Source: Marisa cornuarietis
Taxonomy: Eukaryota; Mollusca; Gastropoda; Architaenioglossa; Ampullariidae
Direction: 5' to 3'
Assembly (NCBI GenBank): GCA_004794655.1
Contig: SMMW01000082.1
Location: 310,001-374,000, forward strand
DNA length: 64,000 nucleotides
Part shown: in pieces, positions 25,066 through 38,413 of the stretch
How the letters are laid out: every line of letters starts with the position of its first letter
How positions within the stretch are numbered: position 1 is the first letter of the stretch
Made by a program: the position numbers and the translations under genes
Notes under the pieces: model-generated
Told to the model about the DNA's origin: nothing
Database searches by the model: none
Seen by the model: the letters and a program-made list of their open reading frames with translations, nothing else

Positions 25066-25634
25066 ACAGCTGTCTACACGTCGTGTTTTGTATACAGCTG
25101 TCTTTAACATTTTTTTCTTTATCTCCATACGATGACGACAAGTGCCAGTAGTCCCAATAGAAGAAGATGACGAAAAAGGAAACAAAGACGAAGAATTTCT
25201 CTTATTTTGTTCTGTATTTCAAAAGGCTCCAATCCATATTTTCTCAGTGGCCTTCGTTAGTCACGTGACTATCGTGCATTTGGTGTAGGATGAGCTAGAG
25301 ACTAGAGAAGAAATGTTCAAGTATCGATCAAATTAGCAAAAGCCTAATAGAGATGGGCCACTTCTTTGATTTTGTGCCGGGACCCTAGCGATCAGTCTGC
25401 TGTACAAGGCAGGCGGTTCCTGGGAGAGACAGAGACTCGGCGGGAAATGATTTGCTGGCGAGATGCAATGTCTGGCCTCACGGCTGCTGGCTGGGGCTTT
25501 GCCTCCTCAGTCGCTGCAATCCACTGCAATGATAGAGGCGCAGGATGTCCAGCAATGACAGGCCTGCAATCGCTGACCTTTAGGGAACGAAGATTATTGC
25601 TCAAGTGTTGACCGACAACTAATTGGAGACCCTG
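25066..25634. other. Non-coding stretch, nothing recognised
   Basis: Unique sequence with short open frames on both strands. No domain or exon is recognised. Confidence 0.5.
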
Positions 25635-26412
25635 AGGAGGGTAGTCATCTCCCAGTCATCTAGTTTACTGTCATCTCCCAGTCATCTGGCATACTATCAT
25701 CTCTCAGTCATCTAGTTTACTGTCATCTCCCAGTCACCTAGTTTACTGTCATCTCACAGTCGTGTCATCTCCCAGTCACCTACTTTACTGTCATCTCCCA
25801 GTCATCTAGTTTACTGTCATCTCCCAGTCACCTAGTTTACTGTCATCTCCCAGTCACCTACTTTACTGTCATCTCCCAGTCATCTAGTTTACTGTCATCT
25901 CTCAGTCACCTAGTTTACTGTCATTTTTCAGTCACCTAGTTTACTGTCATCTCACAGTCGTGTCATCTCCCAGTCACCTAGTTTTCTGTCATCTCCCAGT
26001 CATCTAGTTTACTGTCATCTCCCAGTCATCTGGTTTACTGTCATCTCTCAGTCATCTAGTTTGCTGTCATCTCTCAGTCATCTAGTTTGCTGTCATCTCC
26101 CAGTCATCTACTTTGCTGTCATCTCTCAGTCATCTACTTTGCTGTCATCTCTCAGTCATCTAGTTTACTGTCATCTCCCAGTCATCTACTTTGCTGTCAT
26201 CTCCCAGTCATCTAGTTTGCTGTCATCTCCCAGTCACCTAGTTTACTGTCATCTCCCAGTCATCTTGTTTACTGTCATCTCTCAGTCATCTAGTTTACTG
26301 TCATCTCCCAGTCATCTACTTTGCTGTCATCTCCCAGTCATCTTGTTTACTGTCATCTCTCAGTCACCTAGTTTACTGTCATCTTCCAGTCACCTAGTTT
26401 ACTGTCATCTCC
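25635..26412. repeat. Minisatellite, 26-bp unit, about 29 copies
   Basis: Copies of 'agtttactgtcatctcccag' plus 'tcatct'. Variants toggle at tcatct/tcacct, agttta/acttta/agtttg and tccca/tctca. Two copies carry the insert 'cagtcgtgtcat'. Confidence 0.95.
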
Positions 26413-26884
26413 TATTCAGTGCAGTGCAGGACTCGTGGACTTTCTTCCTGTTACATGACAAAAGCAAGAGCGGGCTGATGTTGTGCGCTGTTGTTAGAAT
26501 AGCGGAGCAGGAAGAGGACTGGATACAAAATGTCCTCAGAAATAAGATGAAATTTACTTTGTGTCATTCCCGTCTTTGTGTTTTCTCTTCGTTTTATTCC
26601 GGTCTTTCACTCTTCGCTTTTTTACATTCTAGTCCATTTCATTTCATAGTTTATGTTCTGTTTGTTTTTTTGTGTTGTTTTTTTCGGTTTTTCCTTCTGT
26701 TCCTTCCGCTCACTGCAGTTTTCTCTTCGGATGTTGAGAGCTTGACGGGGAGGATTTCTATTCTTTCTTGGGTCTGTTTTTTCACCCTGACTCGGGTTTT
26801 AATCCCTCCCTCCCTACTTTCCTCGTCTTGGTTTCGAATCTCGTCTTTGCTCCCCCCCCCCGTCTCGTGTATGACACAAGTACA

Positions 26885-27405
26885 GCTGACGAGTGACAGC
26901 TGGAACTGACATATAATATAATACAGCTGCAGTTGGTCTTGTATGACACAGGGAGCTGTAGCTGCTGGTGTATCGTGTAGTACAGCTGGAGCTGCCCGTG
27001 TATGACACAAGGAGCTGTAGCTGCTGGTGTATCGTGTAGTACAGCTGGAGCTGCCCGTGTATGACACAGGGAGCTGTAGCTGCTGGTGTATCGTGTAGTA
27101 CAGCTGGAGCTGCCCGTGTATGACACAAGGAGCTGTAGCTGCTGGTGTATCGTGTAGTACAGCTGGAGCTGCCCGTGTATGACACAAGGAGCTGTAGCTG
27201 CTGGTGTATCGTGTAGTACAGCTGGAGCTGCCCGTGTATGACACAAGGAGGTGTAGCTGCTGGTGTATCGTGTAGTACAGCTGGAGCTGCCCGTGTATGA
27301 CACAAGGAGCTGTAGCTGCTGGTGTATCGTGTAGTACAGCTGGAGCTGCCCGTGTATGACACAAGGAGGTGTAGCTGCTGGTGTATCGTGTAGTACAGCT
27401 GCAAT
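26885..27405. repeat. Minisatellite, 59-bp unit, about 9 copies
   Basis: Copies of 'tatgacacaaggagctgtag' plus 'ctgctggtgtatcgtgtagt' plus 'acagctggagctgcccgtg', almost identical. The leftmost copies towards 26,890 are more diverged. The long minus-strand open frames over this array (up to 320 codons) are repeat by-products. Confidence 0.95.
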
Positions 27406-28540
27406 GATTAGCAGTCTGTGCGCAGTCTTGAATTACAGAAAACAAATTGCAAAACATGAACATAATTACTTGGCGGGTCTCGCTTCTCGTTGAGAATTTA
27501 AAGATGGCCATCGATTGCGGAATTACATTCTGCGTTTGAACATTTGCCTGGCTGCCTCCTTCATCTGATGTTTGTAGAGAGAGAGAGAGGAAGGCTAACA
27601 AACAGGTGAACATCAGGACCGTTGGGTAGGTTGCAAGAGCGACAGCGAAGAGTCTGTGTGATGGTGGCTGGTAAGGGCGACAACAAGCTGCTCAAGTGGA
27701 CTGAGGTTGTAGGGAGGATCAGTCAGGTCTGTGGACAGGTGTGTACTGTGGTGTGGTGTGGTGTGGTGTGGTGTGGTGCCAGCTGCAGGATGGGGTATGA
27801 GGACCGGTGCCTGTTTACCTGCAGATATTCTCAGCATGGCGCCAGGTTCAAAAAGCAGTCAGAGGAGTTGCCTCCCCCTGTCGTATGTGTTGTCAGTTGA
27901 AAGTCAACTCAAGTCAGGCATGAAATGAAGCTGATGGTTACTGGGGGGGGGGGCATAGACCACAGTGCTGCATTTGCTTCCAAACACGCCATGTGACAGT
28001 TGGAAATCAGTATACTTTGTTTATGTTATTAGCCCCACGAGTTGTCACTGGTGTTTGAGTACATGCTAGTCAGGTCTTGTCCACTTAATGCCACACCAGA
28101 GAAGTCACGTGTGTGTGTGTGTGTGAGAGAGAGAGAGAATGTGTAAGTGGATAAGAATGTGTATATCATTTGCTCTTTCGTGTGTAAGTAGCTTTGTGTT
28201 TGCTTCTTGTGTGTTGGATTGTATTAGAGTGCTCCCTTGTGAGAGGGCGTGAGTAAAGACTGTATGAGTCTTCACTGGATGACTGAACTGTAAACAACTC
28301 ACTGACTGACACTCACAGTGCTGGTGACATGTTCACGCGGAAGACTGATGCTAAAGGGAGGGAAACTCATAGGATAGTGAGGGGGGGTGCGTAAATCAAA
28401 GAAAAGAAAGGCGCGTTCTTCTCAGAGCTCAGAACTCGGTGACTGTAGACAAGAGAACAAAATCGCTATCATCGTCACCGTCATCAGCAGCTTTCGTCGT
28501 CAGAAGTGCTGATCGTATCCTGACTGTCCACGTCCTGTCA
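27406..28540. other. Non-coding stretch with short simple repeats
   Basis: Contains a (gtgtg)n run near 27,750-27,775, a poly-G tract at about 27,942-27,952 and a (gt)n/(ga)n pair near 28,110-28,138. No exon is recognised. Confidence 0.5.
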
Positions 28541-29135
28541 TCACCGCTATGTTGTCATCACCAACCTTCTCGCTCCGTCATCACCGAAATGTTGTCATCG
28601 ACCTCGCTCCGTCATCACCGCCATGTTGTCATCACCGACCTCACTCCATGTCATCATCGCCATATTGTCATCACCGACCTCACTCCCTGTCATCACCGCC
28701 ATGTTGTCATCACCGACCTCACTCCATGTCATCACCGCCATGTTGTCATCGACCTCACTCCATGTCATCATCGCCATGTTGTCATCACCGACCTCACTCT
28801 CTGTCATCACCGCTATGTTGTCATCATCGACCTCACTCCCTGTCATCACCGCCATGTTGTCATCGACCTCACTCCATGTCATCATCGCCATGTTGTCATC
28901 GACCTCACTCCCTGTCATCATCTCCATGTTGTCATCATCGACCTTACTCCCTGTCATCACTACCATGTTGTCATCATCAACCTCACTCCCTGTCATCACT
29001 ACCATGTTGTCATCATCAACCTCACTCCCTGTCATCACCGCCATGTTTTCATCACCGACCTCACTCCCTGTCATCACCAACCTCACTCCCTGTCATCACC
29101 GCTATGTTGTCATCACAGACCTCGCTCCGTCATCA
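28541..29135. repeat. Minisatellite, about 39-bp unit, about 15 copies
   Basis: Copies of 'accgccatgttgtcatcacc' plus 'gacctcactccctgtcatc'. Copies vary in length in steps of three, so three frames stay open on the plus strand and one on the minus strand. The predicted proteins are Cys/His-rich or Met/Ser-rich shadows of the unit. Confidence 0.93.
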
Positions 29136-30190
29136 CCGACATGAGCCTTATTTGCATCACCAGCATTTGTGCGGCCTCTCCCACTCCGGTGTGATGTGCT
29201 GCCCCAAAAGGGCCTCCCACAGGTCCTTCCACACATTTGTTGTCCGGAATCGTCACTGGTTAAAGGGGAGGCCAATCCAATTTCCTTCTGCGAAGCGCAT
29301 CCTAGACAGGATCAAGTGACAAATTTGATTTCTCTACTTTTGCTGGAGGTCGGCCCTTTTCGATAAAATCCTGGAACCCAAACTTCATTTTAAAGTTGGG
29401 GAATGGCTGGCGAATACTCTGGACACGTTGCTTTGCAATTACTTTGGCCATGTTTTATTTTGCACTTTACTTTTTTTCTGTCCCATCGAGGAAAACTTGT
29501 GGCCTGTACATCGCTTCTCTCTTCACTTGGAAACCTTGCGGCCTGTACATCACAACCTGCACCACATACTTGAGTGGTTCATCGCCTTCTGGCACGACTA
29601 TCACGACTACTCTCATGTCTAATGTCCTTGTTTGTTCATGTTTACATCCCAAGCCCAGACTTTGTGATGCGCCGAGGTCTCAAAAAATACCAATGAAATT
29701 CTTTTAAGGGCAAGAGAAACTGCTTGCAATAATGGGGGGGGGAGAGGATGAGAATGTCTACTGCGCAGTCATGGGAAGGCTTTACTTAGATTTTGGTGAG
29801 AGGGTTGAAGGGGAGGGAGAGTATAATAAAAGTAGGGGGTGACTTATTGTTGTCATTACCCTTCTCTTGTGTTTTGTGGCTTCCTCTTACTCCCAGCGCC
29901 AGGTAGTCCCGTCATCTAACAGCTTCCCTTCTGTCAAGTTTCCTCTTACAACACCTGTAAAAGGATCGTGACAGCTGCACAGTTGGTCAATGTACCCCAT
30001 GCTGTTTCTTACGGTTAGTTGGTCGGTTATTTTGTACCTAGTCAGCAGCTAATGCTTCACCATATTAAACTGTTATACTACAGCCCCAACCACCTCAGCA
30101 GAAGACATTAGTCAGCAGAACTCTCTACAACAAATGCATTATTATTCTGTATCATGGTGTATAAACACTCCACAGCATTCCATGTAATCG
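29136..30190. other. Non-coding stretch, nothing recognised
   Basis: A short imperfect duplication around 'gaaaccttgcggcctgtaca' occurs at 29,490-29,550, and a poly-G tract lies near 29,733. No exon or known element is recognised. Confidence 0.5.
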
Positions 30191-32640
30191 TCTTTACAAC
30201 ATGGACATTGCAACACCTAGTGAAACTACATTTGCCGAAGAAGAATCGCTGAGGGAGGATGTCAGTGGGTTCACTTTTTTCTGAAAAGGAAAACCACATG
30301 AAATTAGGTGACAGAAGGAAAAGGTTGAGCATTGATTCTTGTAGGTCTCTGGCAGATCTCCATATCTTCTTTAAAGTGATCTACTGGTTCCTTTATGAAT
30401 AATACAAATTTCAAGGCCTTGAAAATGAAGACAGGATTCGTCAAGTGGGATTCCCAGTGAAAAGTACTGGACCTATCGGAGTCAATGAGCACATGATGAA
30501 ATTTCGTTTTGTGCTCTCCAAGTATCTATTAGCAGCACCTAGGAACCAACTCTTACAAGTTCTCAAGAATCAAAAGAGCGGTTCTGTGAAGACCCTGATA
30601 GCCCCAGCCAGCGACAAGCTAGTAATCGTGGGAAACTTCAACATCAGAGTTGGATGAGATCACTAGACCTGGAAGGGGGTGCTTGGGAGGCACAGTGCAG
30701 GGAAAATCAGCAGCAAGGGGCTGCTACTGAAGGTCTGTGCATCACTAACACCGTGTCCCGTCTCGCAGAAAAATACGAGTTCACCTGGATGCACCCCAGA
30801 ACTAAATATTGGTATTTAATCAACATTGGTATTGTACGTGAAGACGATCTGGTGGATTTAAGGATCAGTGGTGAAATGTGAGGAGCAGGAAGGTGGAGGG
30901 ATCAGAGACTAGTGAGGGCAGCCTGCAATATGTACATCGCTCCCCAGCACTGCAGGACCCAAGTGGTGTGAGGAGGTCTTTATCATGGCAAAGCTGATGA
31001 ATCCATCCTGTCTACTCCACTTGGAAAAGGTACAAGAGGAGAAATCTCCCAAAGACACGTACCTCCCGGCAACCACTTCAGACAAATGGCGGAGTTCAAA
31101 GATGTAGTCACGGCTCTCGCCAAGGAGGAGCTAGGACCCACGTATGCATCAAATCTGTCTTGAATGCAAAAAATAAAGAATTTGCTGAGTGGCAAAATGA
31201 TCTGATGTCCATGTCAAAGAAAAATAAGTTCAAAAATTTGCAGGCAGATGTGCAAAAATGAGCTGAGAGAAATGCAGGATCGGTGGTGGCTGAGAAAAGC
31301 TAAGGAAATTCAGAAATACACCGACACCCGCAAGACCTGATCACAGACCAGGAAAAACTCAGGAAACGCTGGGCTGAACATTTTCGACTTTAGTCAACCA
31401 GCCTTCAATAGTTGACAACCAGCAGATTCCTTCCTGGAAGAAGTAGACACGTGCTCTACTCTCAGTGAGGTAGAGGAGGTATCTCAGCCATGAAATCTGG
31501 GAGAGTATCGGGGAAAGCCGGCATCTCACTTGAAGTCTATCAAGCTGCAGCCCTTAATGTCCAGAAGGCTTTCCATGACCTACAAAGTATAAGAATAGAA
31601 GAGGAACATGTCCGAGGCCTGTCGTGTTTCTCACTACAGATACAAGGGAAGCATCAAGCAGACTACGGCAACCACAGGGGAGGGGGATATCGGGTCTCCC
31701 TGTACCTGGCAAGATCTTCGCTCGTATCCTCCTGAACAGACTCATCAGTGTGTTAGAAAGTAACCTCCCAAAGGTGAGAGACAGTTTTTGACCAGGATGC
31801 AGCTCTGTGGACAGGATATTTGTTACAAGACAGGTGCAGGAGACATGTAGTGAGCAGATCAAAGACCTACACGCCGACTTCGTAGACCTGACAATGTCAA
31901 CATAGAGGCTGTCCACCAAAGTGTATAAAGATGATAAGGCTGCTCGACAATCACATGACCCGGCAGGTCCTGTGCAGCAGTTACCTCTCGGGAGAATTCG
32001 CCATTACAAATGATGTGTAACAGGGATGTGTTCTACCCCAGTCTTGTACAACCTGTTGTTCACTTGCATGGTGCATGGTGTCACACGTCTTCCAGAACAT
32101 GGATGAGGGTGTCTACATCAGATACCGGCTAGACTCTAGACGGCTATCAGACAAGTCAAAGTGCCTCCACAAACTCATACAGGAAGTCTTTATTGCTGAC
32201 GACTGTGCCCTTCTGGCCAACAAGAGCTCTCCACCTGATGCTCCACAGGTTTTCTGAGGCATCCAAAGCTTTTTGGTTTACCATCAGTTGAGGAAAGATC
32301 GATGTATTGTACCAGCCTGGTCCTGATACTGCTGCAGTGAATCCCAGCATCAACATCGATGACACATTGCTAAAGAACACGGACAGTTTTAATTATTTGG
32401 GAATCATCATCTCGATTGATGGAGCACTGGATAAGATCAGCAAGGCGGGTCAGGCACTGGGGAGACTTCTCATAAAAGTGTTTAGTCAGCACAACATGAG
32501 ACTTTCCATGAAAGTGAAAATGTACAAAGCTCTTGTCTTAACGTCTGTATGCTTCTGAGACTCGAACTCCGTACCACAAACATATTAAACACCTGGAAGA
32601 CTTCCACAATAGGACTTCGGAGTCAATTGAAAAGCCACAA
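30190..32640 (+). mobile_element. Decayed non-LTR retrotransposon (endonuclease + reverse transcriptase)
   Basis: The translated fragments match the usual order of an EN-RT LINE polyprotein but are broken by many stops and frameshifts. The endonuclease part shows MDIATPSETTFAEEESLRED (near 30,200), then VIVGNFNIRVG (near 30,625; the usual motif is GDFNARVG), then YWYLINIGIVREDD (near 30,810). The reverse transcriptase part shows SGKAGISLEVYQAA (near 31,515), GKIFARILLNRLIS (near 31,708, read across a frame change), FIADDCALLANKSS (near 32,190, the F/YxDD catalytic box), SFNYLGIIISIDGALDKI (near 32,385) and MKVKMYKALVLTSV (near 32,510). I do not assign a clade. No target-site duplication or tail was identified. 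The element cannot be active. Confidence 0.85.
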
Positions 32641-34370
32641 ACACAAATGAGTCACAGTAATTCTCATCGTTTTCGGAGGAGGAAGGACAGCCAAAGTAAC
32701 TTGTAAACACTGTGCAGTAGGGTGTGTATAAACATTGTAAACTCGTGGTTTATAGAGGCTCTAAAGACACAAGTGGTTTACAGACGAGTAAAGGCTCTCA
32801 GGCATGATGTTTAAACATTGTAAAGACAGTTTAATCATGTGAAAGACACAGTGAATAAACACTTTCTAACATGGTTTGTGACCGTCCTAAAGACAGACAT
32901 GGTCTGTAAACATTCTAAAGAGTGGTGAGTAAACATGATCAGGAGATAAAGTTAAACCACGTGAGGTGTAAAACCTGCAAAGAGGCGATTTCTACATGCT
33001 TTACTGACTTTACTGACTTCGCATGTAAACCGTAGAATGATGAGGCTACTGGCACTTGAACAACTTGACACCTATTTGCTTGTTTATATCAAATGTTTCC
33101 TCAGTTCACATAAAAGCTTTGAGATTTCCCTCCAGAGCATCAGTAACCTCTGTCACCAGGAAATGGAGTTTGCGTGGAGAAAAGAAAATGTATTTTGCCA
33201 ACTGACAGGAGCGGCGTGAAATACGACTGGAATGTTCTATTGGTCCAGATAATACCCCGGAATAAGAATGAGATCGCATTTATTTGGAAAATTAACTCCT
33301 GCAAATCTGGGGCCTTCAAAAAATGTATTTAAACTGACATAAAAAAAATCCCGCTTACGAATAAAGGATTGAGGGAAAAGAGAAAAAGAGAAATAGAAGT
33401 GATTAATACTTTCTGATGCACTTTTTGTGAAATTAGGTGATGAAACATTCCATACTCTGCCTAGGGACGGAAAACTATAAACATAAAATATTGCAGATGG
33501 TCTTTTCGGTGAGAATACTAAACAAAGCATTGTAGCACAGTGAACCCCAGGAGAATGGACAAGAAGGGCACGGCATGTTTTACTGGCTCTGATGTTAGAA
33601 TATTGTCTGTAAACAATGGTCATCCCCAAGTATATCTCCAGGGGAGCAGTGGTATGTCATGTGAGATAAGAAGTTGTCAGGAGCAGCATTAGACGATGAC
33701 ATTCAGGTCCCTTCTTGCCTTAAGATTAGAAGCCAACACTCTCGCCCTAGATGGATGTCACACGGCCAAACAAGGATTTGTGCAGATAAGGAAAAAAATG
33801 TGTTTACAGCCTTCAGCCATACAAAGTATGATAACAGCATTCAGAGATATAAAATAAGACTACAGCCATATAAAAGAATGTTGAGGCGACAAATCACCAC
33901 ACAGGACCACACGAAGTCCAGCCACCTGCAAACCCCGCAGCTGTTGTATGTCGACATGGCTGTAGTATGTACACCGGGTGTAATAGTTGATGACAATGAT
34001 TGTATAAACAATAACAATCCACGCAGAGATCCCTTCTATAGGCTGTCTTAATGGGGAACTGAATTCTCTGAATCACATCAAATTCTTGCAAAATATTTAA
34101 ATGGCTCGGGGCTCGACCTGATGGTCCATGTAATGTTGACCTCGGGATATCGTTCTTGTGCCTAAGTACACAGTTTCCTAGATTAGAAATTGGTCAGGGC
34201 ATCTGTCTGAGCATCCATACATCAGTTACACGAACCTAACCTTTCCGATACATCCCTGAAAATACAGGTGATAATGTAGTCACAAAGTTTCTACTAAAAC
34301 ACGTTTAGCATTGGAGTCGGGGCAGCAGACTGACAACTGCACACAGCGCCTCCCTTGAAGGTGGGAAACA
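32641..34370. other. Non-coding stretch with a degenerate repeat
   Basis: Between 32,700 and 32,930 there are about seven loose copies of a unit around 'taaacattctaaagac'. The remainder is unique sequence without a recognised exon. Confidence 0.5.
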
Positions 34371-34373
34371 CAC

Positions 34374-35172
34374 AGTTCATCTCAACTATCGTGATGAGGG
34401 GAGTAAAGCACACAGTTCGTCTCAACTGTCGTGATGAGGCGAGTAAAGCACACAGTTCATCTCAACTGTCGTGATGAGGCGAGTAAAGCACACAGTTCGT
34501 CTCAACTGTCGTGATGAGGCGAGTAAAGCACACAGTTCATCTCAACTGTCGTGATGAGGCGAGTAAAGCACACAGTTCATCTCAACTGTCGTGATGAGGG
34601 GAGTAAAGCACACAGTTCATCTCAACTGTCGTGATGAGGGGAGTAAAGCACACAGTTCATCTCAACTGTCGTGATGAGGCGAGTAAAGTACACAGTTCAT
34701 CTCAACTATCGTGATGAGGGGAGTAAAGCACACAGTTCATCTCAACTGTCGTGATGAGGCGAGTAAAGCACACAGTTCATCTCAACTGTCGTGATGAGGC
34801 GAGTAAAGCACACAGTTCATCTCAACTGTCGTGATGAGGCGAGTAAAGCACACAGTTCATCTCAACTGTCGTGATGAGGCGAGTAAAGCACACAGTTCAT
34901 CTCAACTGTCGTGATGAGGCGAGTAAAGCACACAGTTCATCTCAACTGTCGTGATGAGGCGAGTAAAGCACACAGTTCATCTCAACTGTCGTGATGAGGC
35001 GAGTAAAGCACACAGTTCATCTCAACTGTCGTGATGAAGGGAGTAAAGCACACAGTTCGTCTCAACTGTCGTGATGAGGGGAGTAAAGCACACAACCGTC
35101 TCAACTATCGTGATGAGGGGAGTAAAGCACTCAGTTCGTCTCAACTGTCGTGATGAGGCGAGTAAAGCACAC
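34374..35172. repeat. Minisatellite, 40-bp unit, about 20 copies
   Basis: Copies of 'gtaaagcacacagttcatct' plus 'caactgtcgtgatgaggcga'. Variants are ttcat/ttcgt and aggcga/agggga; the last copies carry 'acaaccg' in place of 'acagttcg'. A (gga)n tract follows at about 35,190-35,212. Confidence 0.96.
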
Positions 35173-35389
35173 AACCGCCTCAGCTATGAGGACAGGAGGA
35201 GGAGGAGGAGGAGAATGAACCACACAGACGCCTCAACTTTGACGAACTCTTTTTCTTTGCCTCTCGGTAGCAATCATCGATAACCTTCATGTCATTTAGT
35301 GCGACGACGACACCTTTTACAAGGCGAGATCACTACGGCACATTGACAGTCGCGCTGCTCATTGCTGTTATTCTTTTGATCTCATTTCA

Positions 35390-35965
35390 TTCTCATGTCT
35401 CGACACATCTGTCTCCGTACTCAATGTCTTCACACTCATGTCTCGACACATGTCTTAGTACTCATGTCTCCGTACTCCTGTCTCAACACACATGTCACAA
35501 CAGATATGCCTCGGTTCTCATGTCTCTACATATATGTCTCAGTACTCATGTCTCCGTACTCCTGTCTCAACACATATGTCTCGGTACTCATGTGTCTGTA
35601 CTCCTGTCTCGGTACTCGTGTCTCGGTTCTCATGTCCCGACATATATGTCTCGGTTCTCATGTCTCAGTACTCCTGTCTCAACACACATGTCACAACATA
35701 TATGTCTCGGTACTCATGTCTTGACACATGTCTCAGTACTCATGTCTCAGTACTCCTGTCTCAACACACATGTCTTCGTACTCCTGTCTTGGTACTCATG
35801 TCTCAGTACTCATGTCTCGACACATATGTCTCCGTACTCCTGTCTCCGTACTCCTGTCTCAGTACTCATGTCTCAGTAATCCTGTCTCAACACACATTTC
35901 TCCGTACTCCTGTCTTAGTACTCCTGTCTCAGTACTCATGTCTCAGTACTCCTGTCTCGACACAT
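35390..35965. repeat. Degenerate short tandem repeat, about 15-bp words
   Basis: Irregular alternation of 'gtactcatgtctc', 'gtactcctgtctc' and 'gacacatatgtctc'. All three forward frames remain open for over 100 codons, with Ser/Cys/His/Val-rich shadows. A secretory-looking open frame starting near 35,289 runs straight into the repeat and is not supported as a gene. Confidence 0.88.
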
Positions 35966-37537
35966 ATACCCGTAACAACCTGTGAAATGAGTGAAGTTTA
36001 CATTTGAATGCCCCTGTTGACTGTTATTGCCAGTCGCGTGTGATGGCGAGTAGTCGCAATATTTCCTGGCGACATGCAGGTGGTGGTTCTATGATGACGG
36101 GTACAAGGGGTACTAAAACTTCATAGGCAACATGTAAACAAACTCCGTAATGAATTAGTTTACTGTTCTTTATCGTTTCTTGTGCAAATCATGCACATGG
36201 CCCCACTGTTGGTTATGTTTTGTTTTGGCTACAGAAAGACGAGCTCTAAGAACTGCTTTCAAAGCAAAACCTTCTGAAGATAGGACTTCAGTGGTTTCCT
36301 GTCTGAGAAAGTTTTATATGAGATACACACTCCCTAACACAGTTAATGACTTCTGTAAATGAAGGCTGAGTTTGTGAGATGCTTATCAAAGCAGCAATGA
36401 TAAGCTCACTTACTTGTTTAATATTGTCAGACATCAAAGGCAGTTCATGTTCAGTGTCTTATTTACAAAGACCTGGACATAAGAAAAAGCTTCAGTGTCC
36501 GCATTTACAATGAGTATATTCTCTTGTTCAAAGGTACTGCCTTTAGCTTTGTGATAGATTATTTCTCTGTGATTATATTTGTATTTAGTTTTACATTTTA
36601 TTGTCTCCATAAGAGATGTAACTGTGCTGCAGTATGGTACACATGCAAACATATATATATATATACATACAATATGTGTATATGGATGTACAAATAAACT
36701 AATGTGGAATAGTGTAGATTACACTGTTGTTATGAGGTGTGACTACTCAGTTTTCAGCCCCCACATTGCTACCACATTTATGGACCTTAAATCTGTTCTT
36801 GAAGTCATTATTGGGATGTAATGTATTTAACAATAATAACTAAATATGCATGTGCGAGAAAGTAAACAGAGGCAGTCCCAACATTTTGTTGTAATTCTAT
36901 AAACACATAAAAAATTATAATAAGGAAACAAACCGGGATGCACATGCCCTCAATTTTTCACCATATGAGAAGCTAGTTACACTTTAGTGATAATAATTGT
37001 TATCGTATGAGAATTTCATGTTGACTTTTACGTTTAACAAATGTATTTTTATTATGAAGCGTGTGCATATTTACTGGATAGTTTTGTGGCTGTCAGCTGT
37101 GGTGATAGTACAGATGGTTATGATAAAGAAACTTTATTGAGAATTCTTTCTTTTGTGTCAAACACCTGATGAACATTAAATTCCTTCCCTTCCCATCCCG
37201 ACCATTTTCATCAAAATAAAATACAACACGTGGCATAATTTGCATACCATTGACAACAAACCAAAAATGATAATTATACATGTGAAGAAATGAAGTTTAT
37301 CAAAGGGCGAAGTGACTAAAAATAGAATATTTGAATGTTGTGGTCAGTAAGTCCAAACAACAAGTGGCTATGCGAGGTGTAATTAAAGCTGATACTAGGC
37401 GAGAATAGTTTCATGACAAGTTTGTCAAGTATCAAATATTTATAATCAATTTTTGATCAGAAGATTAAGTAAGTAATTATTATTCCACTGGAACATCTCC
37501 ATATATCTGAAGGATTTTGTTACTTTTGCTACAAATG

Positions 37538-37577
<40 letters not shown>

Positions 37578-38149
37578 TGTGAGACAAAATATTACAATCC
37601 TCCGTTGGTCTAATCCTCTTTCTCTGGGAACGCGAGCACGTGCTCTTCCCTTGTGGCCGTTACACGTTTATTTTGTTTATGTTCATTTGTTTATTTTATT
37701 TATGTTCACCTTCACTTGAATGCTACATCACCATTGCCTCACTCATGTCCGTTTCCAAGACTGTTGAAGATGTATCTCGCTTTAGTAGCAGCAGACAGCA
37801 GCCGTATGGCTGAAACTGAAGTCCACATCATAAACTATTCTTAGTAACACTAATGTCTGCCCCCATTGAATCGATTCACGGAGCGTGAAAACCTGTCCGT
37901 ACGAGAGAGAGAGAGAGAGAAAGTGGTGCAGCGTGACAAGGGGACGTTGGAGACAAAAATTTGGGGAAAGATAGACACGGTCATCTCAATCAGCAGCTTG
38001 CTTGGGGACTTAGCATAAAGATTGCTTGGAGTTCGCCGACTGTTAGGCGGGGGGGGGGAGGGAGGCACCGTCTTGGCCACTTAAAAGCACGTTGTGTTTA
38101 CTATGGTCTGTCTTCATTTTATTCTCATTTTGTCTTTGTTAAATCAAAG
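35966..38149. other. Non-coding stretch; probable 5' intron of the lectin gene
   Basis: AT-rich unique sequence with a (ta)n run near 36,651-36,662 and a (gaca)n tract at about 37,537-37,576. No exon is recognised. It directly precedes the first supported exon of the SUEL/CUB gene, so at least the right part should be intron. Confidence 0.45.
37537..37576. repeat. (gaca)n microsatellite
   Basis: About ten perfect tetranucleotide copies. Confidence 0.95.
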
Positions 38150-38413
38150 GTACTGAGGACATGCAGTCAGATATTTGCCTTGACGACGGCCTGAGCCTCC
38201 AGTGCTCCTTCGATCACGTGGTGCACGTCCAGACAGTCACGTGTGGCGACGGCAGTTACGCATGCGCACCGGAAGTGAGGGCGACGTTGACGCGACTTTG
38301 CGAGGGGCGCTCATCGTGTGCAGGGCTGGGGCTGCGGGACTTGTTCAGTGGTCACTGCTACACTTCAGTGCCGCGAGCACGCAGGCTCGTAGTCACCTTC
38401 ACCTGCCAGCCAG
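38150..38413 (+). CDS. Exon 1 of visible gene: SUEL lectin domain 1
   Basis: The acceptor 'aaatcaaag|gt' follows a T-rich tract and the donor is cag|gtgagt. The exon starts and ends in phase 1, a symmetric module. It encodes ICLDDGLSLQC, then the conserved SUEL pattern with TCGDGSYAC, LCEGRSSC, LRDLFSGHCYT and the closing VTFTCQP. Eight cysteines lie at positions typical of the galactose-binding lectin fold. An alternative acceptor at 38,166 would shorten the N-terminal edge by a few residues and enter in phase 0, which fits the module less well. Confidence 0.85.

Noticed and set aside
26651..27613. 320-codon minus-strand frame with repeated YTSSY/CHTRAAPAVLHD peptides
   Set aside because: Mirrors the 59-bp minisatellite; the open flanks show no recognisable protein.
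28439..29319. Cys/His-rich 251-256-codon frames that could suggest zinc-binding repeats
   Set aside because: Three overlapping frames are open at once over a 39-bp array; the Cys/His spacing follows the DNA repeat, not a zinc-finger pattern.
35289..36007. 196-codon frame with a hydrophobic start followed by Ser/Cys/His repeats
   Set aside because: The start resembles a membrane or signal segment, but the rest is a degenerate tandem repeat open in all three frames.
38161..38166. ATG at 38,161 as the start of the lectin gene
   Set aside because: It would lack a signal peptide, and the codons before it are open back to a good phase-1 acceptor; an upstream exon is more likely.
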